From the NCBI RefSeq assembly GCF_025766255.1, contig NW_026516685.1, positions 248,001 through 312,000 on the forward strand: a stretch of DNA of 64,000 nucleotides. The letters are read 5' to 3'. Position numbers and translations under genes: made by a program. Positions 36,900-47,960 of this stretch are shown here, piece after piece. Source of the DNA: Zychaea mexicana. Its lineage: Eukaryota > Mucoromycota > Mucoromycetes > Mucorales > Lichtheimiaceae. The notes under the pieces are model-generated. The model was not told the DNA's origin. It was given only the letters and a program-made list of their open reading frames with translations, and did no database searches. The stretch's first letter is position 1, and the number at the start of each line of letters is the position of its first letter.

Positions 36900-39800
36900 T
36901 TATGGACAATCTTTGTAGTTCCATGTGGGAGATGAAAGAATATAGATATGATCTGATTCCTTGAGGATCAAGGATGGGACAGGGTTGGTATACACGAACG
37001 GAGACTCGTTGCCCAAGGACTCGCTTGGTGCTCGAAACAATCCCAAGGGCATCACGCCGTGGTCGAGCAACAATGTCTCAAACAAATGGGAGAATGACTG
37101 ATTCACGAACTCGGGTGGCATTAGAATACACGTGAGGTGTGGAGCATGTATTGCTGCCGATGTTGCTGTCTGGAACTCGCTCGACGAGGATAGTAGATGC
37201 GCTGCCGATCCGTCATAAAGCGGGCCAGGCATGCCGCACAACGTCTTGATGATCGATACAATATCTGGCTTGTAATATGTCTGGCTGAGTAGTACATTGC
37301 TAATTAAACTGTCTGCGACAACATCGCCAGCAGCATATGCCGGGGTATAGAACACATCGATTTCTTCTGCAACATCCTTGTCTTGCAAGAGATGCATGAA
37401 TCGTATGTTTGATTTTTCAACTGTAGTGTTTTTTCACATTTAGTTTTTGTTTCTTCAAATAGCAGTACAAAGAACGGTGTAATAGACGCTTACTGAGGTT
37501 CACAATGGTGTATGCATTGCGCATTCGTTCTTGCACAAGTAAGTCGATGATATGACTGGTCATGCTGTATTTTATATATGCGTAAAGTTATCATACGAGT
37601 TCTCCAGTAGACGTAATAAGGTACTAAGAAAAGGCATATAGAGAACTTACATGGCGGGACTATCAGAGTTTCGCTCAATATCATCTAGACATTCCTTGTC
37701 ACTCATGACCACCACCTGCTTGGCACGTTTTACACCGGCTCGCAATAAGTCGTCAGGTTGTCTGCAGCTGCCCTGTTTAAAACGCTTAGTATCGTTGTTT
37801 CGTTTCCCTTCTTTGCATTTAAGAAAATACAAAGTGAATCTTGGCACACATACCACCATAAAATATACTTTTGGAAACATGCTGATTAAATCAAATGCCT
37901 TGTCGCTAGGAGTGGACGGGCACAGCAAAACAATATCCTGCAATTCTTCAGGTTTCATATGAGGCGATCTGGTACAATCCCCAGAAATGGTTGTTAGAGA
38001 TTCCAAAGTTCCAAAGAAAGAAGTAAGTTAAATACACTTTACCTTAGATTGTAGATAAACTTGAATATATTTACTACTTCTCGATGCACGCATACAAGAA
38101 TGTGGCCACGCATGTTCTCGGTCGACTCGATCTTTGCATCCGTTTTCTTCACTGCCTCATCAAGTATATACGAGAGCGGAAGCGATATATCCTCGACATG
38201 TTCAGGTGAGCCGACATCATCCACTCCATCATCGTGGTCTGTAACAGGCGATTGGCCTAGTCGAGTAATCAAAGCACGGCTGCCAGTAAGCAAAGCGTGT
38301 CGAGGTGTAGGCAGTCTAGACAGTTTGTAAGGCCCTTTAGGTAGTGATTTTGGTCGATCTGCTGTCGCTGCCGCTGCTGCTGTAGCACTTTTGCTGGTGC
38401 TAGCCAGAAGAGGAACCGCTGTTTCTACACCAACAGCGGGTGCTGAAGCGCGTGATGGCTCGGATGTTGGTTTTTTTGCACCAACGTTTGCTGATGGTGG
38501 CATAGCGTACGGTGCTATCGGTGCAGTCTCTATTGCTGATGTTACTTTCGCATCTCTCTTCGGAGGTGGTGGCAGAGCCGCTTGGCGCGTCACTTGCAAT
38601 GATCGGATCATTTGCCATACATAGACATGATTCTAAGTTGTTTACATACAAGAGAAAGGATCGAGCTATAGTATGATCGTTTAATAATGTTGGTGCTCCT
38701 CCAACTTACCAGGTATTTGATATCCTTGATCTCTTTTGGGCTTTCGGAAATGTATACACACAGATCGGTTGCCTTGATGATGTAATCGTTGCTTGGGTTC
38801 AGCAAGATTTCATGGTCTCCTCGGTCTGCAGCGTATGTTTTGATAGCAAACAAAATGACCTGGCATTCTTTGAAACAAACCTGTGATGGTATAGCATGAA
38901 TACGTGCTTTAAAAGCTGGTGACGGTTTGTTCTAGACTCCCCCCTCTCTTTCTCTCTGTCTCGCTCACACAAAAACAAACACATACCCAAGCAGCATGAG
39001 CAAATGCCACATTGATCAGAAACTCTGGTGGTTTTGCAGTATAAATTTCGTTACACGAGCCATCGTCTGGAAATAGAATTGGAAGGCACAAATTAGTATC
39101 TGATTGCGCATAAAAGCATATCGACGAAATTAAAAAAGAGTATATTACCATACTGAGCCTGCCATGGTTCGTCATAACGATTCATGGGTTGCCGCTGATG
39201 CAGCAGATTCGTCAAAAGTGTTGATGCACCACGACAACGACAGTTCATTGCTAGGAGATACTGCTTAAATTCCTGGACGCAAATAATTTCTTTGGCAACC
39301 TTTTGGTAGATGGCAGTCGTAGGCGATAAATTGTATGTGTATATGGGCACATTATGGCTCACAGTATAGCAATAGAGTGACCAGAGACGGACTGTGTTGC
39401 GCTCATCTTCTTCTGCGGTATTTCGTGCATTTTGGTCTGCGAAGAACAAGGAAGATAAGTCAGAGAGAGATATTTAACATGTATGTATCAGAGAGGGAAT
39501 CTAGGAGAGTGAAGAGAGCTACACAGTAGATAAAGACTCTAACGGTACCTGAAATTGTAAAGATGGCATTTGCGTAACGCGCTCTCTACATCGATAAACA
39601 TATAATGCCATAAGTTTCTTTTCAGTCGCTATGTTAGAAAGACCTAGAAAGATTGTGTTCATACCGCTCTCTGCAGCGTTTTATCATTTAAAACGGAACC
39701 ATGCAAAAACTGGACGCGATGACCCCACATGGAGTTACGCTCCATTAATTTGAGATCTTCGGCCGGCTTATTGATATCGAGAAACACAACATTCAGATGA

Positions 39801-42374
39801 CTTTCCACATTTTCCTACCATTATCAAGGCCAGTTATTAGAGTTATATCATTCATCGTGATGCTGTATACCTTTCAGATGTTTTACCCTATTCAGAAAGC
39901 CATCAAGTATCTCGCTCACTTGATCAGGTCGGAAGGCGCCGATAATCAAAATAAACGGAAGTACACCGTGATTCACATGGCCTCCCCCATCTGTTTGTTG
40001 TTAATTTTCGTCAAACCAGTCAGTACACATTTATGTCATATTCTCTAATATACTAACCATTCCTTTTCCGGACTGTTGCCAACACATCGGCAATCAAACT
40101 TGGCAGAACCGCCAACGAAGTAACTATAATGAGCATTACGACAATTCGACTGGCTTCTGTTTGGGCAGTAATATCTATAGAGATTGGTATAGCAGCCAAG
40201 ATGAGTTCTCGTGACCTAGTAATTTGCTAAATTTAATTTTGTGTTTTTCTACCTCCATAACCAACTGTGGATAATGTCACCATGACAAAATAGCTATAAT
40301 AGATTATCGTTGTCAGCATACACGTGTATTCTGCTTTCGATAGCAATCATTGTTAAAGATTATTAACAGCAGACTTACAGCGAGTCGATAATTGAGTAGT
40401 TGATACTGGCAAACGTTGCCTCACAGTACTGGAATGCAGCCATGCCATTATACAGCAGTGTAATAAGCATACATACTAAGTGGATCAGCTTGGACTTGAG
40501 CAGGTCAACAGGCTTGTCTAAAAAAAGCAATTTAAAAATCAGTATTTGGTTTCAAACAGGATTTCTTTTTTTGGCTGCTTTACACACTCGCAGCTCGGAC
40601 CCCTTTAAAGCCTAAGGCCGGTCCTGTTTTGTTTTAGAAACGCACCTGTCATTTGCAGATTGCTTTTGATTTTCATGGCACTTTTGATTCGCAGCAGGAG
40701 CACCCAACTTCGTAAGAAGTAAGGCACTGTATAACTGTTAGAGTTATAGCATGCTTAACGATATCCTACAGGCCCTCCCTCAATGTGCTGTGCACGCATG
40801 TGTGCTTGGGGGGGAAAGGAAGGGTACAACAGCTCCGTAATAACCTATTTTCACTTACCATAGAGCAGCTGGCCATGTTCCATGAAATTTGAAATCAGAA
40901 AAGGAACCGTTGTCAACATTTCGATAAGACATCTAAAACTGAGTAACACCGACAATGGCCGCCCGGTCAAATAGATGCCTAAATTAATCCAATTATGTTA
41001 AAAAGGAAAGGTGACAGCGTAATTAGGCAGGATACGCATACGTACGCATCACAAACGAGCCCAGGTTCCAGTACGTCAACCACTGGCAAAACATCCTAGA
41101 CAATTCCAGTTTAAGCCAACTCGAAACTGTAGCAGCGAATGGGAGAGGGCCAAATTGTCATACCAAAGGTCATAGGACCGCCATTTATACATCCAAGGAG
41201 GCGAAAGATGCACATCAAATTCTTGTTTCATCTCCAAGAGGTACGCCAAGCAGAACAAAAGGTCGACCAGCAAATCGATGTTGACCTACAGTACGCATCC
41301 ATTACTAGACTGCGTCTTGCATCTCATTTCATATCGACTTACGAATGCAACAATGGTTTGATTGGCCAGTAATGCTTCCCGAAGCTTGGATACGTATGGG
41401 TGCCAGTGAAAGTACGATCGTACTTTGTTGATCATGCTAATCACTTCAGTTTTCTCGTCCCTTTTGCAAGACATGATATCTATGTCAACAACTTACATCT
41501 GCACATGTCCGATGGAAGTGAAAGTGGAGAAGAGAAACGTACCTGATTGCTTTGCGGGTAGTTCTGTACTTTGCTCTAACCGTACTAAAGTTCACATGGG
41601 ACCGTCTTGCGAACCACTGATCAACAGATTTCGGAGACGCAGCTGATGCTATCACTTCATCTGCCCTACAGAAGCGGGAAAGGAATGGGTACAGAAGCAT
41701 ACGCATGTATGTGTGCGTTGTTATTGCCAGCGTTACCGAGTAAGCAGCATTGCATGACCTTACAGACTTGCTCTTGGAACTTACTTTGGATCTAGTGCCG
41801 GTAGCACAAGATCGGCTGTAGCAATACGGCTTAGAAGATCATCATCATCATCAAAGTAGCCACTAGCATTGTTACCGTCACCGGCGCCACTATCTGTCTC
41901 ATTATCTGAAGGGCTACTCCCACCTGCGTCCTCGTGGTCACTCCCTGTGCAGCTGCTGCTACTGCTACTTGGAGTGGACTTTTTGTTGGAGCTTTTCCGA
42001 TGCATCAAACGCGGCAGCAACAGTTGTGCGGACGATCCTGCGTGGTGGTGTCGATGCATACGCCGTCTTTTCCGCTCGGCGATCGTGCCTCGAGGATCGC
42101 GACTACACTCTTCTGCCTCACTGCTTCCGCGCGATGAAGAGTCGTCATTGTCGCGATGGAGATGGTTGAATATGCGGTGCTGTCGTAGAGAAGACAGTGA
42201 AGAAGACGAAGACGGAGGGTTGTTGTTGTTGTTGTTGTTGTTGTTTGCTGGGGTACTGTTGGGATGGCTGGTGTTGACGGCCCCATAGCCTACCACAGGC
42301 GCTGGATGGTTGGATGGCTGTATGAGTGTTTCCTCGTCGCCTTTTTTCTCTGGTTTGCTGTGTCTGATAGGCAT
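36900..42374 (-). CDS. Slo/BK-type potassium channel with tandem RCK domains
   Basis: Membrane K+ channel of the calcium-activated Slo (KCNMA1) group. The start at 42374 is followed by a disordered N-terminus of about 200 residues (poly-N, poly-S, D/E-rich). Next come membrane segments (NIDLLVDLLFCLAYLLEM; FLRSWVLLLRIKSAMKIK) and the pore loop YFVMVTLSTVGYG near 40250-40300, which carries the K+ selectivity filter. The first RCK domain follows (PFILIIGAFRPDQVSEILDGFL..., VVFLDINKP, VQFLHGSVLN), then the BK alpha-type block (EFKQYLLAMNCRCRGASTLLTNLL; FAIKTYAADRGDHEILLNPSNDYIIKATDLCVYISESPKEIKDI), and a second RCK (GHILVCVHREVVNIFKFIYNLR; MFPKVYFMVG; VKRAKQVVVMSD). About 20 small exons, all in order. 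No obvious aspartate calcium bowl was found in the parts read. Confidence 0.85.
42217..42245 (-). repeat. GTT/AAC microsatellite encoding polyasparagine
   Basis: A run of GTT triplets on the plus strand (AAC in the minus-strand gene) encodes nine or so asparagines in the disordered N-terminus of the potassium channel. Confidence 0.85.
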
Positions 42375-42670
42375 TTCATTGGCGTGTGGGGCGGGGAGCG
42401 CTGAAGAGAGAGACTGTGCGTGTGCGGTTTCCTTTTGATCAGAAAAGATGTTTTGAAAGGGTAAAGAAAGAGAAAATAAAATAAAATTGTCCAGGCAAGA
42501 GATAAAAAAAAATGATATCGCTGGAAATAGTATATGCTTGCTGCCAAAAGAGAGCGAGTCGGAGTAGCACTGGTAATTTGCACACGCTGTTGCTTTTCCT
42601 TTTTCCTTTTACTCCCCTTTCTCTTCCGCTCCCTCTCTCTCTCTCTTCTCTCTCTTCTCTCTCTTCCCTT

Positions 42671-44166
42671 ATGTTTGTTTTTCCTCGCCTACGCACGGTC
42701 CAGCGACGTCTCTTCTCCAGTCTACAAGTATGTATTCTAACGCTTGTGTGAAAGTAAGCCGATCATGCTGATCCCTGTATTCTCCTTTTTCCGTGCCAAG
42801 CCGGAAGCAGCCGTTGCCCAACAATATCGTCCGTCGGAAGCTCCATATTTAACCGACACGTTCGGCCGACAGCACAACTATCTGCGGATCTCTCTGACGG
42901 AGAGGTGTAACCTACGATGTATGTGCTTCCTATCCTTAATGCACCGACACCAGAAAAGTGGGGGCTGCTAAGACCAATGTCTCTCTCAAATGAAGGTACA
43001 TACTGTATGCCTGAGGAAGGTGTCCCGTTGACCCCGCACGACAAACTCTTGACGACGGACGAAATCTTGTCCTTGGCACGACTGTTTGTTTCGCAAGGCG
43101 TAACCAAAATCCGCTTAACAGGAGGCGAGCCCACGGTGCGGCCAGACCTGATAGATATCATCAGCGGCCTGAATGAACTCAAAGCGGAAGGCCTGCAAAG
43201 CATCGGCATCACCACCAACGGGATCGCTTTAAAACGGAAACTGCAAGCTCTGCACACAGCAGGATTGGACTCGCTGAACATCAGCTTGGATACGTTGGAC
43301 CGGCACATGTTTGAGATCATGACACGGAGGCGAGGTGGGTCCTGTAGTTAAAAAGGAGATTCAGATAGAGATCTCAGCCCCATATCTCATCACTTTGTTA
43401 TCTCTCTTATGTCAGGGTTTGATAACGTGCTGGCTTCGATCCGACAGGCAACGGACCTGGGCTTTAATTCCGTCAAGATTAACAGCGTTGTGATGCGCGG
43501 GACCAATGATGATCAGGTCTTGAACTTTGTCGCCTTTACCCAAGACAGCCCTGTCACTGTTCGCTTCATTGAATACATGCCGTTTGATGGTACGCAGGAC
43601 AATCATCTCTAAATAATGAGGGAAAAAAGGAGACGATAATATGTAACCCATGGCACTGCTCCTCTCTTTTTGTAGGCAACCGGTGGAATAAGGATAAACT
43701 GGTTCCGTACCGAGAACTTGTGGATCGCATCGAAACACGATTCGGGCGTTTGACAAAACTCGTTGATGATCCAAACGATACTACCAAAGTAAAACGCACC
43801 TTTTCCTTTGTATTTTTATCGAGAACGTAGAATGGCTGTATGGAAAACTGAGGGCTGACATCCTTCGTTAAACGTTAGGCATACAAAGTACCTGGATATC
43901 AAGGAAAGATTGGCTTTATCTCATCCATGACCAATCATTTTTGCGGAACCTGCAACCGACTTCGGATCACGGCAGACGGCAGTATCAAAGTGTGTCTGTT
44001 TGGATCGACCGAGGTTTCTTTACGGGATATGCTGCGGCAAGGCTATAGCGAAGGCGAGCTGCTCCACTACATTGGTGCAGCTGTGCGCAAGAAGAAGAAA
44101 CAGCATGCAGGTATGTCTGAACTTGCCTCAAGGAAAAACAGGCCGATGATCTTGATCGGTGGATAG
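42671..44166 (+). CDS. MOCS1A: MOCS1A/MoaA GTP 3',8-cyclase, molybdenum cofactor biosynthesis
   Basis: Radical SAM enzyme for the first step of molybdopterin synthesis, in the mitochondrial matrix in eukaryotes. Six exons (42671-42727, 42801-42918, 42996-43334, 43416-43589, 43676-43788, 43879-44166) join in frame to 362 residues. The start at 42671 is preferred because it adds an Arg/Ser-rich presequence ([19 protein letters not shown]) fitting mitochondrial import; an internal ATG at 42765, in frame with exon 2, is the alternative. Splicing reconstitutes CNLRCTYC, the N-terminal CX3CX2C cluster motif. [11 protein letters not shown] follows, and the C-terminal cluster CGTC...C (CX2CX13C) lies in the last exon. 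The protein ends in Gly-Gly, the essential C-terminal pair of MOCS1A. The next gene, MOCS1B, starts 148 bp downstream. Confidence 0.93.
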
Positions 44167-44314
44167 AATTCATTTTGTAAATATAAAACTGCTGCCTACT
44201 GCTATTACTACTGCTACCACCACCACCACCACGACTATTACTACGACTACCGTGGACTTTGTAATAAACTTCTCTTTCTTCCCTCGCTTCCTTTTTTTTT
44301 ACACTAAAAACAAC
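44167..44314 (+). promoter_or_regulatory. AG-free, pyrimidine-rich spacer between MOCS1A and MOCS1B
   Basis: The 148-bp gap contains no AG dinucleotide. It carries CTACCACCACC repeats and ends in a long pyrimidine run (44270-44300); the first TTTCAG acceptor lies at 44333-44338, inside the MOCS1B reading frame. A TATA-like TAAATATAAAA sits at about 44177-44187. The pattern suits either a short promoter or a splice-acceptor region. Confidence 0.4.
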
Positions 44315-44845
44315 ATGCTTCTCCATTCGAGATTTCAGTCCATTTTACTACGTCGCAATTATACCACAAAATTAACACATACGGATCCTACTACGGGCGA
44401 AGCCAAAATGGTCTCTGTGGCAGACAAAAACATTACACGACGCGAAGCACGCGCAATTGGACACATTCTGTTGCCAACCGAAACGTATCAGCTTTTGGAA
44501 AAGAACGAGCTACATACTGCCAAGGGCAACGTACTGGGTGTAGCGCAAATTGCCGGGATACAAGCTGCCAAGTCCACCAGCCAACTGATACCACTATGCC
44601 ATCCCCTATTACTGGACAAGATTGATGTCCAACTGCGCCTCGCTCACGATAGAGTTGAATGTGAATCCATTGTTCGGTGTCAAGGCAAAACGGGCGTTGA
44701 AATGGAGGCGTTGACGGCGACAAGTGTGGCGTTGCTTACAGTCTACGACATGTGTAAAGCTTCTTCCAAAAAAATGGTCATTGAGGGCATCCGTGTCGTG
44801 GAAAAATCTGGAGGCAAAAGCGGATCGTGGCAGTGGCAGCAGTAG
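44315..44845 (+). CDS. MOCS1B: MOCS1B/MoaC cyclic pyranopterin monophosphate synthase
   Basis: Converts the MOCS1A product 3',8-cyclo-H2GTP to cyclic pyranopterin monophosphate. Single exon of 176 residues. The start at 44315 gives MLLHSRFQSILLRRNYTTKL, a basic, Ser/Arg-rich segment like a mitochondrial presequence. The MoaC core follows: AKMVSVADKNITRREARAIG, KGNVLGVAQIAGIQAAKSTSQLIPLCHPLLLDKIDV (active-site LCHP), then GVEMEALTATSVALLTVYDMCKA with catalytic Lys/Asp region, ending ...VVEKSGGKSG. It is a separate open frame from MOCS1A, offset by one base; in Aspergillus (cnxABC) the two activities are one fused protein, and in animals one locus gives both. Whether it is transcribed alone or with MOCS1A is open. 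Confidence 0.93.
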   Translation: MLLHSRFQSILLRRNYTTKLTHTDPTTGEAKMVSVADKNITRREARAIGHILLPTETYQLLEKNELHTAKGNVLGVAQIAGIQAAKSTSQLIPLCHPLLLDKIDVQLRLAHDRVECESIVRCQGKTGVEMEALTATSVALLTVYDMCKASSKKMVIEGIRVVEKSGGKSGSWQWQQ

Positions 44846-44950
44846 TGACAATACTAGAAGCGTGATGACAGATGGTAGCAATAAACAACAAGTAACAAAA
44901 CCCAACAGTTTTTTTGAACAGAATTTTTTATTTGCATAAAAAGAGTATGT

Positions 44951-45724
44951 TTACTCTTCGTCAGACTCGGCGGCAGCCTTCTTCTTCTCGTCACCAGTGG
45001 CACGAGCTGTAAAAATGATAATAAAAGGGCACATTTTAATATTCTGTACAAAATCGGCACTCCTTGTCTCTCTTTTCGCGCAATAGACATGTTGAATAAA
45101 AACTTACTGTAGATGACCTGAGCGTTGTGGCGCAAGACGGGCTTGATGAGACCCTGGGCCTCGAGCTCACGGATAGCAACACGAGCGAGCGAACCGTTCA
45201 AGCGAAGACGATCGACCAACACAGATTGGGAGATGAGCTTGTAGGTAGGGACTTCCTTGAAGAGACGTTCGTAGGTAGGCTTGTCGAGGACAACCATGTT
45301 GTTAGCCTTGTCCTTGACCTTCTTGGCGGACCACTTCTATTAATGTGCCCAAACATCAAGTCCACGTTAGTAACGCATTTTCCACTTGGTTGATTATATA
45401 TACCACTTTTACTTGCCTTCTTAGCCTTCTTGCCTCCGGAGGAGGAGGAGGGTACTTGATCTTTCTTGCCCTAAAGACAGCGTAAAAGTTCGTGCATCAG
45501 TACATGTCGACAGAGCATTTTAATTATCGATAATGTATAAATTACTAGGAGACGATGGAAACTGAGAGGTGAGAGAAAGGGCTGCATCCACAAAACATAT
45601 CGTTTCATCCATCCGTCCAATCTGTTCATCCATCTGTTGCGTTATCGTGGTTGTTGACTATGCTTCTCTCTCTCGCTCTCTCTTATCCTTCATCGTCCTA
45701 GCATTATGTATAATAACTCACCAT
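44951..45724 (-). CDS. RPS25: 40S ribosomal protein eS25 (RPS25)
   Basis: Small-subunit ribosomal protein. The start codon alone forms the coding part of exon 1 (ATG at 45724-45722, followed directly by GTGAGT). Exon 2 continues GKKDQVPSSSSGGKKAKK. Exon 3 reads KWSAKKVKDKANNMVVLDKPTYERLFKEVPTYKLISQSVLVDRLRLNGSLARVAIRELEAQGLIKPVLRHNAQVIY, the complete winged-helix core of eS25. The last exon gives ATGDEKKKAAAESDEE. Length and domain match the family. An intron immediately after the start codon is a common arrangement in fungal ribosomal protein genes and may support expression. Confidence 0.96.
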
Positions 45725-46462
45725 TTTGAGAGAGGATTCAATTCACAATAGACTCGAGCGTCCCCCTTAACGGCCCAAATCCGATCGCCGCTTAAAATAT
45801 AGGGCACGTTACCATAAAAAGTCATCAGTGTCAGCAGAGATGGTGGTCCATGGTTGCAGAAGGATGTTCACGCCACAGCTTATCAAGATAAAATACAAAA
45901 TTACTATAACGTTATCGCTAGATTATATGCACATAGATACATAAAGCATGTATAGAATTGTATACTCATTATAGAGCTTCGGTATAGGTATGAATGCGTG
46001 TAATCGCTGACGTTTAATTCCGTTATATGATACATTCTTGTGGAAACATGTTAGCTTATTAACAAATGGATGTATTCGTCAGCCTGTCACTTCATTTTTG
46101 AGATTATGTTGCAATCTTCTCTTCAATGACATTGAGCATTTCTCTATCACTGCTTACAATCAAAATCCGTGAATATCTATATGCACTTATTAATACGACA
46201 CTTGAGCAAAAATGCCATTGTCGGTTTTCCGATGGCTATGGAGCAAAGATATCAATTTCACACGCAACAAGCTGGACCAAAAAATAGAAAATCAATGCTT
46301 AGACAATTTTTACACAAGCAAGTTAGTTAGTTGATGAACAGATTATGTCTTGTCTGAAATCGTTTACGCGTGTGAGATTTTAACGTCTCAGCGAATATCA
46401 GCACACCCGTTCTAGAAAGCTTCCAGTTCGACATCTGTGCATCTTCTGTTCCAATTTTACAT
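45725..46462. other. Gene-free spacer upstream of RPS25
   Basis: Contains the RPS25 promoter on the left. No other feature recognised. Confidence 0.45.
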
Positions 46463-47960
46463 ATGGGTAAAGTCTTTAGCATTGAATTATCAAGCTACAA
46501 GAAGACCGAAAGTTCAAGTATTGACGAGGATGGTAACAATAAATTGTCATCATCACCAGGTAACACTCTCACTGGTACTTTTGCCCAGCAGTAGTGGTTA
46601 TGGTTCGTTGTCGTCAAATCCTACTACCTCACCATTTACACAGCGCCCGCTACTGTTAATAACGGTACATCTGCTCGCCACAAGATAAACGATCCTAGTG
46701 AAGAACCCGGAGTTGCAAGTATGGGATCAATCACGCAACGTTGGGACAAGGCAGCAGCTTCACCCGTCTCCGACCAAAACACAGACGAATTCATTAAGGC
46801 TAGGCCAGCCAAAAAGAAAAAGAAATCGACAAATCAAGGAAGGACAACAACAGAATCGCAAAACGTAAAAAATATTGCTTCGACAATCAGTGGCGTCTAT
46901 AGCAAATTTAATGGTTGCAGCGGAAGTTGCTTCTCAAGTAATATTGAAGGTGGAAAAGACGATTACGGTACCCCACCAAACAAAATCAGTACTGCCATTA
47001 AGTAAAATAAAGCAACACCAAACAGTTCAGGAGCAAAAAGCAGTAAAGAAGTTTTAAATGCACGGAACAACAATAGCACCAGGCGGCTTTTCGTTGAAAT
47101 CGGAATTTGTCCAGCTCCTCATCTGTTGCTAGCAGTGGAACTTTCCACCGACCAACACTAGCAAACAAGGTGGTTACCGGTATTAGTGAACTCGATACAT
47201 TGTGTCAGATAAACTGTCTTTCTCTTATCTTTGGATGATTGTTGCTGGCAACAATTGACATCGCTAAACTACCTGTTATTTATGCTATTAAAATCACTAT
47301 AGGCATTTTCTTTTGCGGCGCGTATGGGGACGCTTATACCAGGCAAATATCTGCAATAATTCCACGATGATTGTTCATTGGATGTATGGCTCGCGCCATT
47401 GGGGGTCCCTAATAGCGACAATGCCCCTTCCAACGTTGAATCCAGGCAACTACGCCCCCCAAAACGCCACAGCTGTGGTGTTCACGGATCCGAAAAGTCT
47501 GCTGATAACAGTGTCGAATTTTTTCTAATCCATGATGGTTGGATCCTTGGCTCACAAGGTCAACAGTGGCCCAAAGTTTTGAACCAGGTATTTAAAATAT
47601 TCAAGCGCCGTGGATGGTTTGAAATCTATGGTCAAAGTATGATATTGTCTCCAAATGGTTTTTCAAAAATAGACCGTCCTGTTACATCCAGAGGACCTAG
47701 TTTCGACCAGTTGGAACAATGGACGGTCGTACTTCAAAGAATATTTGGCACTGATACAGAAAATGCAGGGTACGTATATAATCGAAGGATTGAAAGCAGC
47801 AGGATTCACGAATGTTTCACCTAAAATGGTAGAGTTACCTGTAGGTAAATGGGTCTATAATAGCTTAAGTGTTCGTTCTTTTACTTAGCATTTCGGGGAT
47901 TCGGATATTATATGAAAGACCTGAGACCACGACGATCCTCGATCCGAACTACTGGTCTCA
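46463..47960 (+). pseudogene. Decayed SAM-dependent methyltransferase gene
   Basis: The region starts with MGKVFSIELSSYKKTESSS and a low-complexity S/T/N-rich segment that hits a stop at 46592. A lysine-rich stretch resumes in another frame (46721-47003). A methyltransferase-like part follows at 47378-47824: SADNSVEFFLIHDGWIL, then WPKVLNQVFKIFKRRGWFEIYG (compare the usual W..VL.E..R..KPGGW.E), and shortly after, in a third frame, GLKAAGFTNVSPKMVELPVGKW, the C-terminal block of this fungal methyltransferase family, again followed by a stop. The order is correct but frames change and the SAM-binding glycine motif is not visible. This best fits a degraded copy; splicing could rescue some breaks but not all. 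Confidence 0.6.

Noticed and set aside
42439..42696. Minus-strand frame rich in Arg and Glu
   Set aside because: It is created by CT-rich 5' sequence of the MOCS1A gene and has no independent support.
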